Source: an uncultured Dokdonella sp. (GTDB lineage: Bacteria; Pseudomonadota; Gammaproteobacteria; Xanthomonadales; Rhodanobacteraceae). From it: 64,000 nt of DNA. The notes below the pieces were generated by a model, which was given only the letters and a program-made list of their open reading frames with translations, made no database searches and was not told the DNA's origin. Location: positions 1 to 64,000 of the forward strand of contig CAKSZY010000009.1 in assembly GCA_934526015.1 (NCBI GenBank), in the 5' to 3' direction. A program made the position numbers and the translations under genes. This document shows positions 45,062 through 53,499 of the stretch, one piece after another; the stretch's first letter is position 1, and each line of letters opens with the position of its first letter.

Positions 45062-46395
45062 GCCGGCAACCACAGGCGGGCGATGCAGCCTTGCGCGTCG
45101 CTGCGGTTCTCCAGGGTCACCTGCCCGCCATGCGCTTCGGCGATCTGGCGGGCCAGCACCAGGCCGATCCCCGACCCGCCCGGCTTGGTGGTGAAGAACG
45201 GCACGAACAGGTTCTCGCTCGGCGGCAGGCCGGGGCCTTCGTCGAGGATCTCCGCGACCACGCCCTCTCCCTGGCGCTGCCAGCGCAGCTGCACGCCACC
45301 GCCGGTTTCCAGGGCGGCGTCGACGGCATTCTTCAGCAGGTTGATGAGCGCCTGCTCGAGCTGGTCGGGATCGGCGTCGAGGCCGAGGCCGGACTCTCCT
45401 TCGACGCGCACGGCAAGACGCTGCTCGAGCTGGGCGACGCGGCGGACAAGCGCGTCGAACTCGACCGCACGCACGGTCGGCGGCGGCAAGCGGGCGAGCG
45501 CCGTGTAGCGCGCCATGAAGCGCGCCAGCGCCTCGGCCCGGTCGCCGATGACGCCGAGCGCCGAGCCGGCGTCATCGCGCCAGTCGCCCGGCAGCGGTTC
45601 GCTGGCAAGCAGCTTCGCCAGCGTGGCCGCCATCGAGCGGATCGGCGCCAGCGAGTTGTTGAGCTCGTGGCCGAGCACGCGCAGCAGGCGTTGCCAGGCC
45701 AGGCGCTCTTCCTCGCGCAAGGCGCGACTGAGGTCGGTGACCACCAGCAGGTCGTGCGGCAGGCCGCCTTCGCGAAACCGCGAGTGGCGCACGTCCCAGC
45801 GACCGCTGCCGCCGGCGAAGCGGCGCTCGCGGATGCGCGGGCCGTCGGCGCCGAGCCAGTCGGCAACGCCGAGTGCCTGCGCACTGCGCCCGGCCAGGCG
45901 CCCGAACGGCTCGCCGAGCAGGCGCTCTGCCGCCGGATTGGCCAGCCGCAACAGGCCCTCGGCGTCGAAGGCGAGCACGGCGAGGTCGAGCGCGGCGATC
46001 ACCTTGGCCAGCAGGGCGCTCTTCTCCTCGACGGCGAGGCGCTGTTCGCGCAGCGTGCGCGAAAGCGCGTTGATCTCGATGACCACGTCGCCGATCGCGT
46101 CACCGCGCTGCGCGCGCGATCCCCGCAGGCTGTAGTCGCCTTCGCGCAATGCCTCGAGCAGGTTCGACAGCGTGCGCAACGGGTACACCGCGCGCCGGCG
46201 CAACTCGAAGGCCAGCACGAGGGTCACGCCGGCGACGGCGCTCCATGCCGCCAGCCCCTGGCGCAGCGAAAGCCCGGCCGCGTGCAGCGCCAGGGCCAGC
46301 GCAAGCAGCGCCGGCGACGCCACCAGCAGGCAACCGGCGAGCAGTCGCCTCTCGTGGTTCCAGCGTCGCGGACGCGGTTTCTGCGGAGTCGGCAT
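45058..46395 (-). CDS. sensor histidine kinase (NtrY-like)
   Basis: A 445-aa membrane kinase. Two helices (about 19-38 and 42-62) are followed by a HAMP-like segment (PLRTLSNLLEALREGDYSLRGSRAQRGDAIGDVVIEINAL), a PAS domain (about 130-230), the H-box (LLRVLGHELNNSLAPIRSMAATLAKLL), the N-box (INLLKNAVDAAL), and G-boxes (ILDEGPGLPP, GGSGIGLVLARQIAEAHGG). It should phosphorylate the NtrC-type regulator encoded just upstream. ATG 46395 is chosen; a GTG at 46491 that directly follows the regulator stop would add a Trp/Arg-rich leader. There is almost no periplasmic loop, so the signal is probably sensed in the membrane or cytoplasm. Confidence 0.9.
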   Translation of the reverse strand: MPTPQKPRPRRWNHERRLLAGCLLVASPALLALALALHAAGLSLRQGLAAWSAVAGVTLVLAFELRRRAVYPLRTLSNLLEALREGDYSLRGSRAQRGDAIGDVVIEINALSRTLREQRLAVEEKSALLAKVIAALDLAVLAFDAEGLLRLANPAAERLLGEPFGRLAGRSAQALGVADWLGADGPRIRERRFAGGSGRWDVRHSRFREGGLPHDLLVVTDLSRALREEERLAWQRLLRVLGHELNNSLAPIRSMAATLAKLLASEPLPGDWRDDAGSALGVIGDRAEALARFMARYTALARLPPPTVRAVEFDALVRRVAQLEQRLAVRVEGESGLGLDADPDQLEQALINLLKNAVDAALETGGGVQLRWQRQGEGVVAEILDEGPGLPPSENLFVPFFTTKPGGSGIGLVLARQIAEAHGGQVTLENRSDAQGCIARLWLPA

Positions 46396-46491
46396 CGAGC
46401 GGCGGCGGACGGGGACGTGCGCCCATGCTCCGCGATGCCACGCGGCCGGGCAAGGACCGTGGCCGCGCATGCCGGCGTCGGCGGCACGCAC

Positions 46492-47889
46492 TCAGCCGCC
46501 GATGCCGTACTTTTCCATGCGCCGGTAGAGCGCCGGCCGGCTGAGGCCGAGCGCCTGCGCCGCGCGCTGGATGTTGCCGCCGCTCCGGGCGAGGGCCTGG
46601 CGCACGAGGTGTTCCTCGGCCTGCTCGACGGTGAGGTTGGCGTTCGCGCCCGCCGCGGTCGCGGCGCCGAGGGCGCCCTGCCCGACCGCCACCGCACCGG
46701 CGGCAAGCGGGAAGGCGCCGGCGTCGAGCACCGTGCCCGAGGCCATCAGCACGGCGCGCTCGATCGCATGGGACAGCTCGCGCACGTTGCCGGGCCAGGC
46801 GTGTGCGCCGAGGGCCGCGATCGCCGAAGGGGCGAAGCGCAGGCCGTCGCGCTGGTAGCGGCGGGCGAAGCGCTCGAGGAACGAAGCAGCCAGCAGCGGG
46901 ATGTCCTCGGCGCGCTCGCGCAACGGCGGCAGATGCAGCTCGACCGTGTTGAGGCGGAACAGCAGGTCCTTGCGGAACGCGCCACGCGCGACCTCGGCGG
47001 CGAGATCGGCATTGGTCGCCGAGATCAGGCGCACGTCGACCTTCAGCGTGCGCGAGGACCCGACCCGTTCGAGTTCGCCGTCCTCGAGCACGCGCAGCAG
47101 CTTGGCCTGCTGGGCGAGCGGGATGTTGGCGATCTCGTCGAGGAACAGGCTGCCGCCGTCGGCCAGTTCGAAACGGCCGATGCGGTCGGTCTTGGCATCG
47201 GTGAAGGCGCCGCGCACATGGCCGAACATCTCGGCCTCGAACACGGTTTCCGGGATGCCGCCCATGTTGACCTTGACGAAGCTCGCCGCGGCCCGCCGCG
47301 AAGCCTCGTGGATGCGCTGGGCGATGACGCCCTTGCCGGTGCCGTTCTCGCCGAGGATCAGCACGTTCGCGTCCGATGGCGCGACGCGCGCGATCGTGTC
47401 GAGCACGCCACGCATGCTGCGCGACTCGGCGATGAAGCCGTCGTCACCGCCGCGCAGCAGCGCGTTCTCGGCACTGAGGCGCTGCTCGCGGCGATGCGCG
47501 CGGGCCAGCGCCAGCTGGTTGCCGAGCACGCTCATCAGGCGCTGGTTGTCCCAGGGTTTCTCGATGAAGTCGCCGGCCCCATGGCGCATGGCCTCGACCG
47601 CGAGGTTGATCGTGCCCCAGGCGGTCATCACCACCACCGGCATCCCCTCCTCGACCTTCTTCAAGTCGCGCAGCAGGTCGAGGCCCTCGCCCCCGGAGGT
47701 CGTGTCGCGCGTGTAGTTGAGGTCGATCAGGGCGACGTCGAAACGCTGCCGGCGCAGGGCATCGAGTGCCTGCGCCGGCCCCTCCACGCAGGTGCAGGCC
47801 CAGCCCTCGCCCTTCAGCAGCAGGCGCAATGCCTCGCGCACGTCGCGCTGGTCGTCGGCGATCAGCAGATGCGGTGTCACGGCAGCCAT
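46492..47889 (-). CDS. sigma-54-type response regulator (NtrC family) with GAFTDA loop
   Basis: A 465-aa regulator: receiver domain with phospho-acceptor Asp56 (VALIDLN) and Lys111, AAA+ domain with Walker A GENGTGKG (180-187) and Walker [10 protein letters not shown], and a C-terminal Fis-type helix-turn-helix ([25 protein letters not shown]). The sigma-54 contact loop reads GAFTDA (227-232) rather than the usual GAFTGA; the changed Gly may lower or alter sigma-54 activation. It lies 31 bp after the ATPase gene and before its kinase. It is likely to control the permease operon it belongs to. Confidence 0.93.
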   Translation of the reverse strand: MAAVTPHLLIADDQRDVREALRLLLKGEGWACTCVEGPAQALDALRRQRFDVALIDLNYTRDTTSGGEGLDLLRDLKKVEEGMPVVVMTAWGTINLAVEAMRHGAGDFIEKPWDNQRLMSVLGNQLALARAHRREQRLSAENALLRGGDDGFIAESRSMRGVLDTIARVAPSDANVLILGENGTGKGVIAQRIHEASRRAAASFVKVNMGGIPETVFEAEMFGHVRGAFTDAKTDRIGRFELADGGSLFLDEIANIPLAQQAKLLRVLEDGELERVGSSRTLKVDVRLISATNADLAAEVARGAFRKDLLFRLNTVELHLPPLRERAEDIPLLAASFLERFARRYQRDGLRFAPSAIAALGAHAWPGNVRELSHAIERAVLMASGTVLDAGAFPLAAGAVAVGQGALGAATAAGANANLTVEQAEEHLVRQALARSGGNIQRAAQALGLSRPALYRRMEKYGIGG

Positions 47890-47920
47890 GGTCGATTCCG
47901 GTCGGGTTCACGCATGCGCT

Positions 47921-48586
47921 TCAGCGCGCCTCCATCCAGCCGTCGCGCAGGCATAGCGTACGCCCTGCCTCGGCGGCGAGGTCGGCGTTGTGGGTCACCT
48001 GCACGATCGTCATGCCGTCGCGATGCAGTTCGTGCAGCAGGTCCATGATCGCGCGGGCCTGGCTCGAATGCAGGGCGCCGGTCGGCTCGTCGGCGAGCAG
48101 CAGGCGCGGACGGGTGATGACCGCGCGCGCGACCGCGACCAGCTGCTGCTGGCCGCCGGAGAGCTGGCTCGGGTAGAGGTCCTTCTTGCCGACGATGCCG
48201 AAGCGGTCGAGCAGGTCGCCGACGCGCGCCGCGCGCTCCTTCGCCGGCACGTCGCGATACTGCAGCGGCAGGTCGAGGTTCTCCCACACCTTGAGGTCGT
48301 CGATCAGGTGGTAGTGCTGGAAGATGAAGCCGATCTTGTCGCGCTGCAGGGCCTGGCGCTGCTTCGCGGTGAGCGTTTCGACGGTCACGCCGTCGAGCAC
48401 GTAGTGGCCTTGCCAGTCGTGGTCCATGAGGCCGATCAGGTTGAGCAGCGAGCTCTTGCCGGCCCCCGACGGCCCCATCACGCTGACGAATTCGCCCTCG
48501 CCGATGGCGAGACGGATGTTGCGCAGGACCCAGGTGCGGCCGCCGGGGAGCGGGAAGGATTTCTCGACGTTCTCGAGCGCGATCAT
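47921..48586 (-). CDS. MacB/LolD-type ABC transporter ATPase
   Basis: A 221-aa ATPase: Walker A GPSGAGKSS (about 38-46), Q-loop FQHYHLIDDLKVWENLDLPLQYR (the MacB/LolD-type phrase), signature LSGGQQQLVAVARA, Walker B RLLLADEPTGALHS, and H-loop THNAD. It is the only ATPase in a region with six duplicated FtsX-type permeases, and lies 46 bp downstream of permease 1. It probably serves several of them. Such ATPases drive mechanotransmission rather than direct substrate passage. Start at 48586 (MIALENVEKSF); the longer frame overlaps permease 1. Confidence 0.93.
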   Translation of the reverse strand: MIALENVEKSFPLPGGRTWVLRNIRLAIGEGEFVSVMGPSGAGKSSLLNLIGLMDHDWQGHYVLDGVTVETLTAKQRQALQRDKIGFIFQHYHLIDDLKVWENLDLPLQYRDVPAKERAARVGDLLDRFGIVGKKDLYPSQLSGGQQQLVAVARAVITRPRLLLADEPTGALHSSQARAIMDLLHELHRDGMTIVQVTHNADLAAEAGRTLCLRDGWMEAR

Positions 48587-48632
48587 TGCGGGATTCCGTG
48601 GTGCGCAAGGGAAAGGGGCGGGGCCGACGCGA

Positions 48633-51020
48633 TCATTCGCTGCGCAGCGCCTCGACCGGGTCGGTCGCCGCGGCGCGATGCGCCGGCAACCAGCATGCCG
48701 CAAGCGCGATGACGGCGACCATCGCGGCAACGCCACCCCAGGTCAGCGGGTCGGCGATGCCGACGCCGTGCAGGCGTTCGGCGAGCAGGCGCGCAAGCGG
48801 GATGCCGGCGAGCATGCCGAGCACGATGCCGGTGACGACGAGGCCGCCGCCCTGGCGCAGCACGAGACCGCGCACGCGCGAGGGCGTCGCGCCGACGGCG
48901 AGGCGCACGCCGATCTCGGCGGTGCGGCGGCGGATCGCGAAACCGAGCACGGCGGCAAGGCCGAGCGCGGCGAGCGCAAGCGTGGCGAGGGCGAAGGCAC
49001 CGAGCGCGGCGACCAGCGAACGCTGGCCGACCAGGGTTTCGTCGATGAGCCGGGCGAGCGGCTGGTTGACGCCGATGTCGACGCCGGGCACGAGCGCGGC
49101 CACGCGCCGGCGGATCGTTTCCGTGTAGCCGGCCGGCTCGCCATCGACGCGGGTGACGAGCCAGAACACCGGCAGCGGTGCGGCGACGTACTGGTAGACG
49201 GTCGGCAGCGGATCGGTTTCATCGAGGCGTTCGTGCTTGACCGTGCGCGCGACGCCGATGACCTGCGCCTGCAGGGTTTCGCCCTCGTTGCGCGGAATGT
49301 CGATGCGCGCGCCGATCGGGTCGACGCCGGCCAGGTAGCGCTTCGTCCAGACCTCGTCGACGACGACCACGCGGTCATGCGGATCGCCTTCCTCGAAGCC
49401 GCGCCCGGCCACGAGCGGGATGTCGAGCACGCCGAAGTAACCGGGACCGACGCCGCGCGCGCGCGCCTGCACCTGCTCCTCGCGTCCCGGAATCGTGTAG
49501 CCGGATACGGTCTCCCACTGGCTGAACGGCGGCGTCATCGCCACCGCGACCGCGCGCACGCCCGGCAGCGCGGCGATGTCGGCACGCACCTGCTCGACGA
49601 GGGGCCTGAGGCGCTCGTCGTCGTTCTTCGCATCGTAGCGGCGTCCGCTGATGCTGACGCCGGCCGGATCGACCGCGGTCAGCACGATGCCGCTGGCATC
49701 GAAGCCGCGCGGCGTCGCCATGAGGTTGAGCGCGCTGCGCAACAGCAGACCCGATGCGCCGAGCAGGACCGTGGTCAGCATGACCTGGGCGACGATCATG
49801 GCCGGACGCACGCGGCCGAGTCCGCCGACCGCGGCGCGCGACGAGAGCATCGCCGGACGCCGCACGACCCAGGCGGCCAGCGCCGCGCTGCCGAGTGCGA
49901 TCGCCGCGACCATCAGCCCGGCGCCGACGGCGGCGATGCCGAAACCACTGCCTTGCGGCAGGTTGCCCGGCAACAATTCATGCCGACGGGCGAGGGCGAG
50001 GCCGTACGGGGTCAGCGCCAGTCCGGCGACCAGGCCGAGCGCGACCGGTGGCGCGAGGTCGGCGACGATGCCGCGCGTGATCGCGCGTTCGTCGGCGCCG
50101 AGCGCACGGCGGATGCCGAACTCGCGCACGCGACCGAGCAGGCGGTCGAGGTAGAGGTTGACGAGATTCGCGGCAACCACCGCGAGCAGGATCAGCGCGG
50201 CGAGCTGGACCAGGGCCAGTGCGCGTCCCTGGGTGCCGGCGAAGCGTTCGCGCCACGGCCGCACCTCGGCGCGCAGGCCCGCGTTCTGGCGCAGGCCCGC
50301 CACGCTTGCATCGGCGGCGAAGATCGCCTGCAGGCGAGCGCCGGCCTGGGCCAGGCTGATGCCGTCGCCGAGACGGGCGACCACATTGATGTCGCCGACA
50401 TTGCCACCGTCCGATTGCGCACGCTCGCCCGCACTCATCACGTAAGGCCGCCAGGCGTCGACCGAAGCGGTCGGAAACACGAACCCCGGCGGCATCACCC
50501 CGATCACCGTGTAGCGCTTTTCATCGAAGCGCAGCTCGCCGCCGATCGCATCGGCGGCGCCATCGAAATGCCGGCGCCAGGCTGCGTCGGAAAGGATCAG
50601 CACGCCATCGGAGCCTTCGTGCATGTCCTCGTCGGCAAAGCCGCGGCCAAGTGCGGGAGCCACGCCGAGCACGCGGTTGAAGTCGCGACCGACGCGCGCG
50701 AATCGCCAGCGCCGGCCTTGCCCGTCCGCACGCAGCTGCTGCGCCTCGACGTAACCGAGCGCCCCGCTGAACGTGCTCGCGTCGGCGACGGCGAGGCCGC
50801 GCAGGCGCTCGGTCAGGCCGACCTTGAAGCCGAAACCGGCGAGGTCGGCACGCAGGTCGACCAGGCGCTCGCTGTCCGGGTACGGCAGCGCCTTCCAGCG
50901 CAGCGCGTGGATCGCCGAGAACGCGGTCGCGTTGACCGCGACGACCGCGGCGACGAGGACGACGACCGTCGCCGCGAGCAGGGGTGCGCGGCGCAACGAT
51001 CTCCAGGTTGTGGTCAGCAT
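48633..51020 (-). CDS. permease 1: duplicated FtsX/MacB (ADOP-like) permease
   Basis: A 795-aa permease with the FtsX-MacB_PCD-FtsX-MacB_PCD-FtsX pattern: one N-terminal helix (about 13-33), periplasmic domain 1 (VIGVMPPGFVFP block), a central helix set with LNLYLDRLLGRVREFGIRRALGA-type FtsX signature, periplasmic domain 2, and a C-terminal set ending AAATDPVEALRSE. ATG 51020 has a GAGGAAG ribosome site; an upstream ATG (51059) overlapping the preceding stop is less likely. It is the permease nearest the ATPase and the most divergent at its C-terminus. Exported substrate unknown; MacB relatives handle peptides, lipoproteins or lipids. Confidence 0.9.
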   Translation of the reverse strand: MLTTTWRSLRRAPLLAATVVVLVAAVVAVNATAFSAIHALRWKALPYPDSERLVDLRADLAGFGFKVGLTERLRGLAVADASTFSGALGYVEAQQLRADGQGRRWRFARVGRDFNRVLGVAPALGRGFADEDMHEGSDGVLILSDAAWRRHFDGAADAIGGELRFDEKRYTVIGVMPPGFVFPTASVDAWRPYVMSAGERAQSDGGNVGDINVVARLGDGISLAQAGARLQAIFAADASVAGLRQNAGLRAEVRPWRERFAGTQGRALALVQLAALILLAVVAANLVNLYLDRLLGRVREFGIRRALGADERAITRGIVADLAPPVALGLVAGLALTPYGLALARRHELLPGNLPQGSGFGIAAVGAGLMVAAIALGSAALAAWVVRRPAMLSSRAAVGGLGRVRPAMIVAQVMLTTVLLGASGLLLRSALNLMATPRGFDASGIVLTAVDPAGVSISGRRYDAKNDDERLRPLVEQVRADIAALPGVRAVAVAMTPPFSQWETVSGYTIPGREEQVQARARGVGPGYFGVLDIPLVAGRGFEEGDPHDRVVVVDEVWTKRYLAGVDPIGARIDIPRNEGETLQAQVIGVARTVKHERLDETDPLPTVYQYVAAPLPVFWLVTRVDGEPAGYTETIRRRVAALVPGVDIGVNQPLARLIDETLVGQRSLVAALGAFALATLALAALGLAAVLGFAIRRRTAEIGVRLAVGATPSRVRGLVLRQGGGLVVTGIVLGMLAGIPLARLLAERLHGVGIADPLTWGGVAAMVAVIALAACWLPAHRAAATDPVEALRSE

Positions 51021-51051
51021 GAGCGGAGCTTCCTCGGGTACATGCAAGTCC

Positions 51052-53460
51052 TCATTCATGGCGCAGCGCCACCATCGGATCGACGCGCAGCGCGCGGCGC
51101 GCCGGCACCACCAGCGCGAACACGGCCGCCGCGCTGATCGCGAGCAGGGCCGCGACGATGACGCCCGTATCGACACCGGCGAGCTTGTCGAGCGTGCCGG
51201 CGAGCAGCCGCGCGAACGGAATGCCGACGACGAGACCGAGCACGAGGCCGATGCCGAGCTGCCATACGGTGCGCGTGGCGAGATCGCGCACGACACTCGT
51301 TGAAGGTGCGCCCAGCGCGCGGCGCACGCCGATCTCGCGCGTGCGCTGGCCGACGTTGAAAGCAAGCACGCCGTACAGGCCCGCCCCGGCAAGCACGAGC
51401 GCGATGGCGCCGAACACGCCGAACATGCGCGCGAGCAGGCGTTCGCTGAAGCTCGCCCCGCGAATCGCCTGCGCATAGGTGTTCACCCAGTACGCCGGCG
51501 TGTCGGCATCGATCTCGCGGACGACATCGGCGAGCCGTGGCGCGAATGCGGCGGGATCACCGTCGACGCGCACCGCGAAACTGACGAAGCGCGCCGGTTG
51601 CTGCCGCAGCGGCACGAACATCACGGGCTGCGCGGTGCTGCCGGGCTCGTCGAGTTGCACCGCATCGACCACGCCTACCACGGTGACCATCGGTGCATCC
51701 GCGCGATGCGGGTCGAGCCGGAAGCGCTTGCCGAGCACCGGGCCTCCGGATGCGTGGCGATCGGCGAAACGCCGATCGACGATGGCGACCTGGGCGGCCT
51801 CGGCACCGTCGCGGCTGTCGAAGCTGCGCCCTTCGAGCAAGCGCAGCCGGTAGGTGGCGAAGAAGCGGTCGTCGACGGCGCTGAACAATGTTCGTGGCAA
51901 TGCGCCACCGTCGGCGACTTCGCCTTCGGGAAGGACGTCGCGACGCTGGCCGCCAAGCGCCGGCAGGTTGGTGGCAGCCGTCGCGTCGATCACGGCGGAG
52001 TCGGCGCGCAGGCGTTCGGCGATGCGCTCGTACAGCCGCACCCGATCCGCGCCCGTTGGGTGCGCATTCTCGAACAGGCCGATGCGCGCAGTGAGCATGC
52101 CGGTCGGATCGAAGCCGAGATCGGCGCGGTCGATAGCGACGATGCCACGCACGAGCGTGCCGACCGCGATCAGCAGCGCGCATGACAGCGCGATCTCGCC
52201 GACCACGAGGGCACGGCTGATTCGCGCGAAAGCGCCGCCGGCAACACTGCGCGAACCGTCGCGCAGGTCCTGCGCCATCGCTTCGCCGCCCGCGCGCAGC
52301 GCGGGCAGCACGCCGGCGGCCAGCGCCGTGGTGAATGCGACTGCGATCGCCAGCGCCGCGCTGCGCGCGTCGAGGGTGAAATGGATCCACAGCGGCGGAC
52401 CATCGGTCGAGACGCGGAACGCCCGCTCGGTCCAGTCCGCCGCAGCCATGGCGAGCGGCAGCGCGATTGCCGTCGCGACCAGCGTCAGCAGCAGGCTCTG
52501 CGCGAGCAGGTGCGCCATCAGGCGCCCGCGGCTCGCGCCAAGCGCGACCCGCACGGCCAGTTCCTGGCGGCGCGCAAGCGTGCGTGTCAGCAGCAGGTTG
52601 GCGACGTTGGCGCAGGCCACCAGCAGCACGAGTGCCACCGCGGCGAACATGATGTCGAGCACGGCACGCGTGCTTCGGTTGATCGTGAGCCAGGCCAATG
52701 GCTGCACGCCGATGCGAATGCCGCGGAAGTGCCCGGCCTCGCGACGCGACGCATCGGCGAACCAGGCATCGACGGCCGCATCGAGGGCGGGCTGCGAAGT
52801 GCCCGCGTGCCGGCGCACGACCACGGTGTAGTCGTGCTCGTCGGACGCGCCCTCGGCCAGGGTCGCGGCCATCCACACGGTTTCACGTTCCGGATAGCTG
52901 AAATCGGGCGGCATCACGCCGATCACCGTCGCCATTTTCGCGTTGACGCGCACCGCCCGGCCGACGATCGCCGGATCCGCGCCGTAGCGGATCCTCCACG
53001 TCGCATCGGAGAGCATCACCACGGGCGCTGCCCCGGCGCGCTCGTCGGCTTCGTCGAAATCCCGTCCGAGCGCCGGCACGGCACCCAGCGTGCGCAGCAG
53101 GTTGCCGCTGACGAAGGCGCCGGCGTGGCGCTCGGGACGATCAAGATCGCTCAGATTGATCGTCGCCTTGGTGATGCCTGCGACCTCGGCGCGGCCGTCG
53201 AGCTGCCGACGCAGGCCGAGCAGGTCATCGGCGCGCAACGGAGCGAGCCGACCGCCACCGCCGTCCTCGGCGCCGACGTAGTGCAGGCGCTGCGGCTCGG
53301 GAAAAGGCAATGGCCTCAGCACCATGCTGCCTATCGCGATAAGCATGTAGATCACGCAGGCCATGCCCGCGCCGAGCACGCCGACGACGAGCGCCGAGAA
53401 CATCGGCTGCGCCAGCAGTCCGCGCCCGGCCACCTTGAGTTCGTACCGAAGCGCGTTCAT
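51052..53460 (-). CDS. permease 2: duplicated FtsX/MacB (ADOP-like) permease
   Basis: An 802-aa paralogue of permease 1, with GAGGTG before ATG 53460 (MNALRYELKVAGRG). It has the VIGVMPPDFSYP block in the first periplasmic domain, ANVANLLLTRTLARRQELAVRVALGASRGRL as the first FtsX signature, a Pro-rich periplasmic domain 2, and GQRTREIGVRRALGAPSTSVVRDL as the second. The last 56 bp of the gene (51054-51109) are identical to those of permease 3, showing recent duplication or gene conversion. It lies 31 bp upstream of the permease 1 start in the same direction. Confidence 0.9.
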   Translation of the reverse strand: MNALRYELKVAGRGLLAQPMFSALVVGVLGAGMACVIYMLIAIGSMVLRPLPFPEPQRLHYVGAEDGGGGRLAPLRADDLLGLRRQLDGRAEVAGITKATINLSDLDRPERHAGAFVSGNLLRTLGAVPALGRDFDEADERAGAAPVVMLSDATWRIRYGADPAIVGRAVRVNAKMATVIGVMPPDFSYPERETVWMAATLAEGASDEHDYTVVVRRHAGTSQPALDAAVDAWFADASRREAGHFRGIRIGVQPLAWLTINRSTRAVLDIMFAAVALVLLVACANVANLLLTRTLARRQELAVRVALGASRGRLMAHLLAQSLLLTLVATAIALPLAMAAADWTERAFRVSTDGPPLWIHFTLDARSAALAIAVAFTTALAAGVLPALRAGGEAMAQDLRDGSRSVAGGAFARISRALVVGEIALSCALLIAVGTLVRGIVAIDRADLGFDPTGMLTARIGLFENAHPTGADRVRLYERIAERLRADSAVIDATAATNLPALGGQRRDVLPEGEVADGGALPRTLFSAVDDRFFATYRLRLLEGRSFDSRDGAEAAQVAIVDRRFADRHASGGPVLGKRFRLDPHRADAPMVTVVGVVDAVQLDEPGSTAQPVMFVPLRQQPARFVSFAVRVDGDPAAFAPRLADVVREIDADTPAYWVNTYAQAIRGASFSERLLARMFGVFGAIALVLAGAGLYGVLAFNVGQRTREIGVRRALGAPSTSVVRDLATRTVWQLGIGLVLGLVVGIPFARLLAGTLDKLAGVDTGVIVAALLAISAAAVFALVVPARRALRVDPMVALRHE
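51054..51109. repeat. 56-bp segment identical to 53502-53557
   Basis: The 3' ends of permeases 2 and 3, encoding PARRALRVDPMVALRHE and adjoining bases, are identical base for base over 56 bp, far beyond what the rest of the two genes shows. This is a trace of tandem duplication or recent conversion and a possible recombination site. Confidence 0.85.
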
Positions 53461-53499
53461 CGCGACACCTCGACGGGTTGGGGGGCGATCGGCCATTCC

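Noticed and set aside
45091..48048. Plus-strand open frame of 985 codons opposite the kinase and regulator
   Set aside because: No motif; the minus strand carries complete histidine kinase and NtrC domains.
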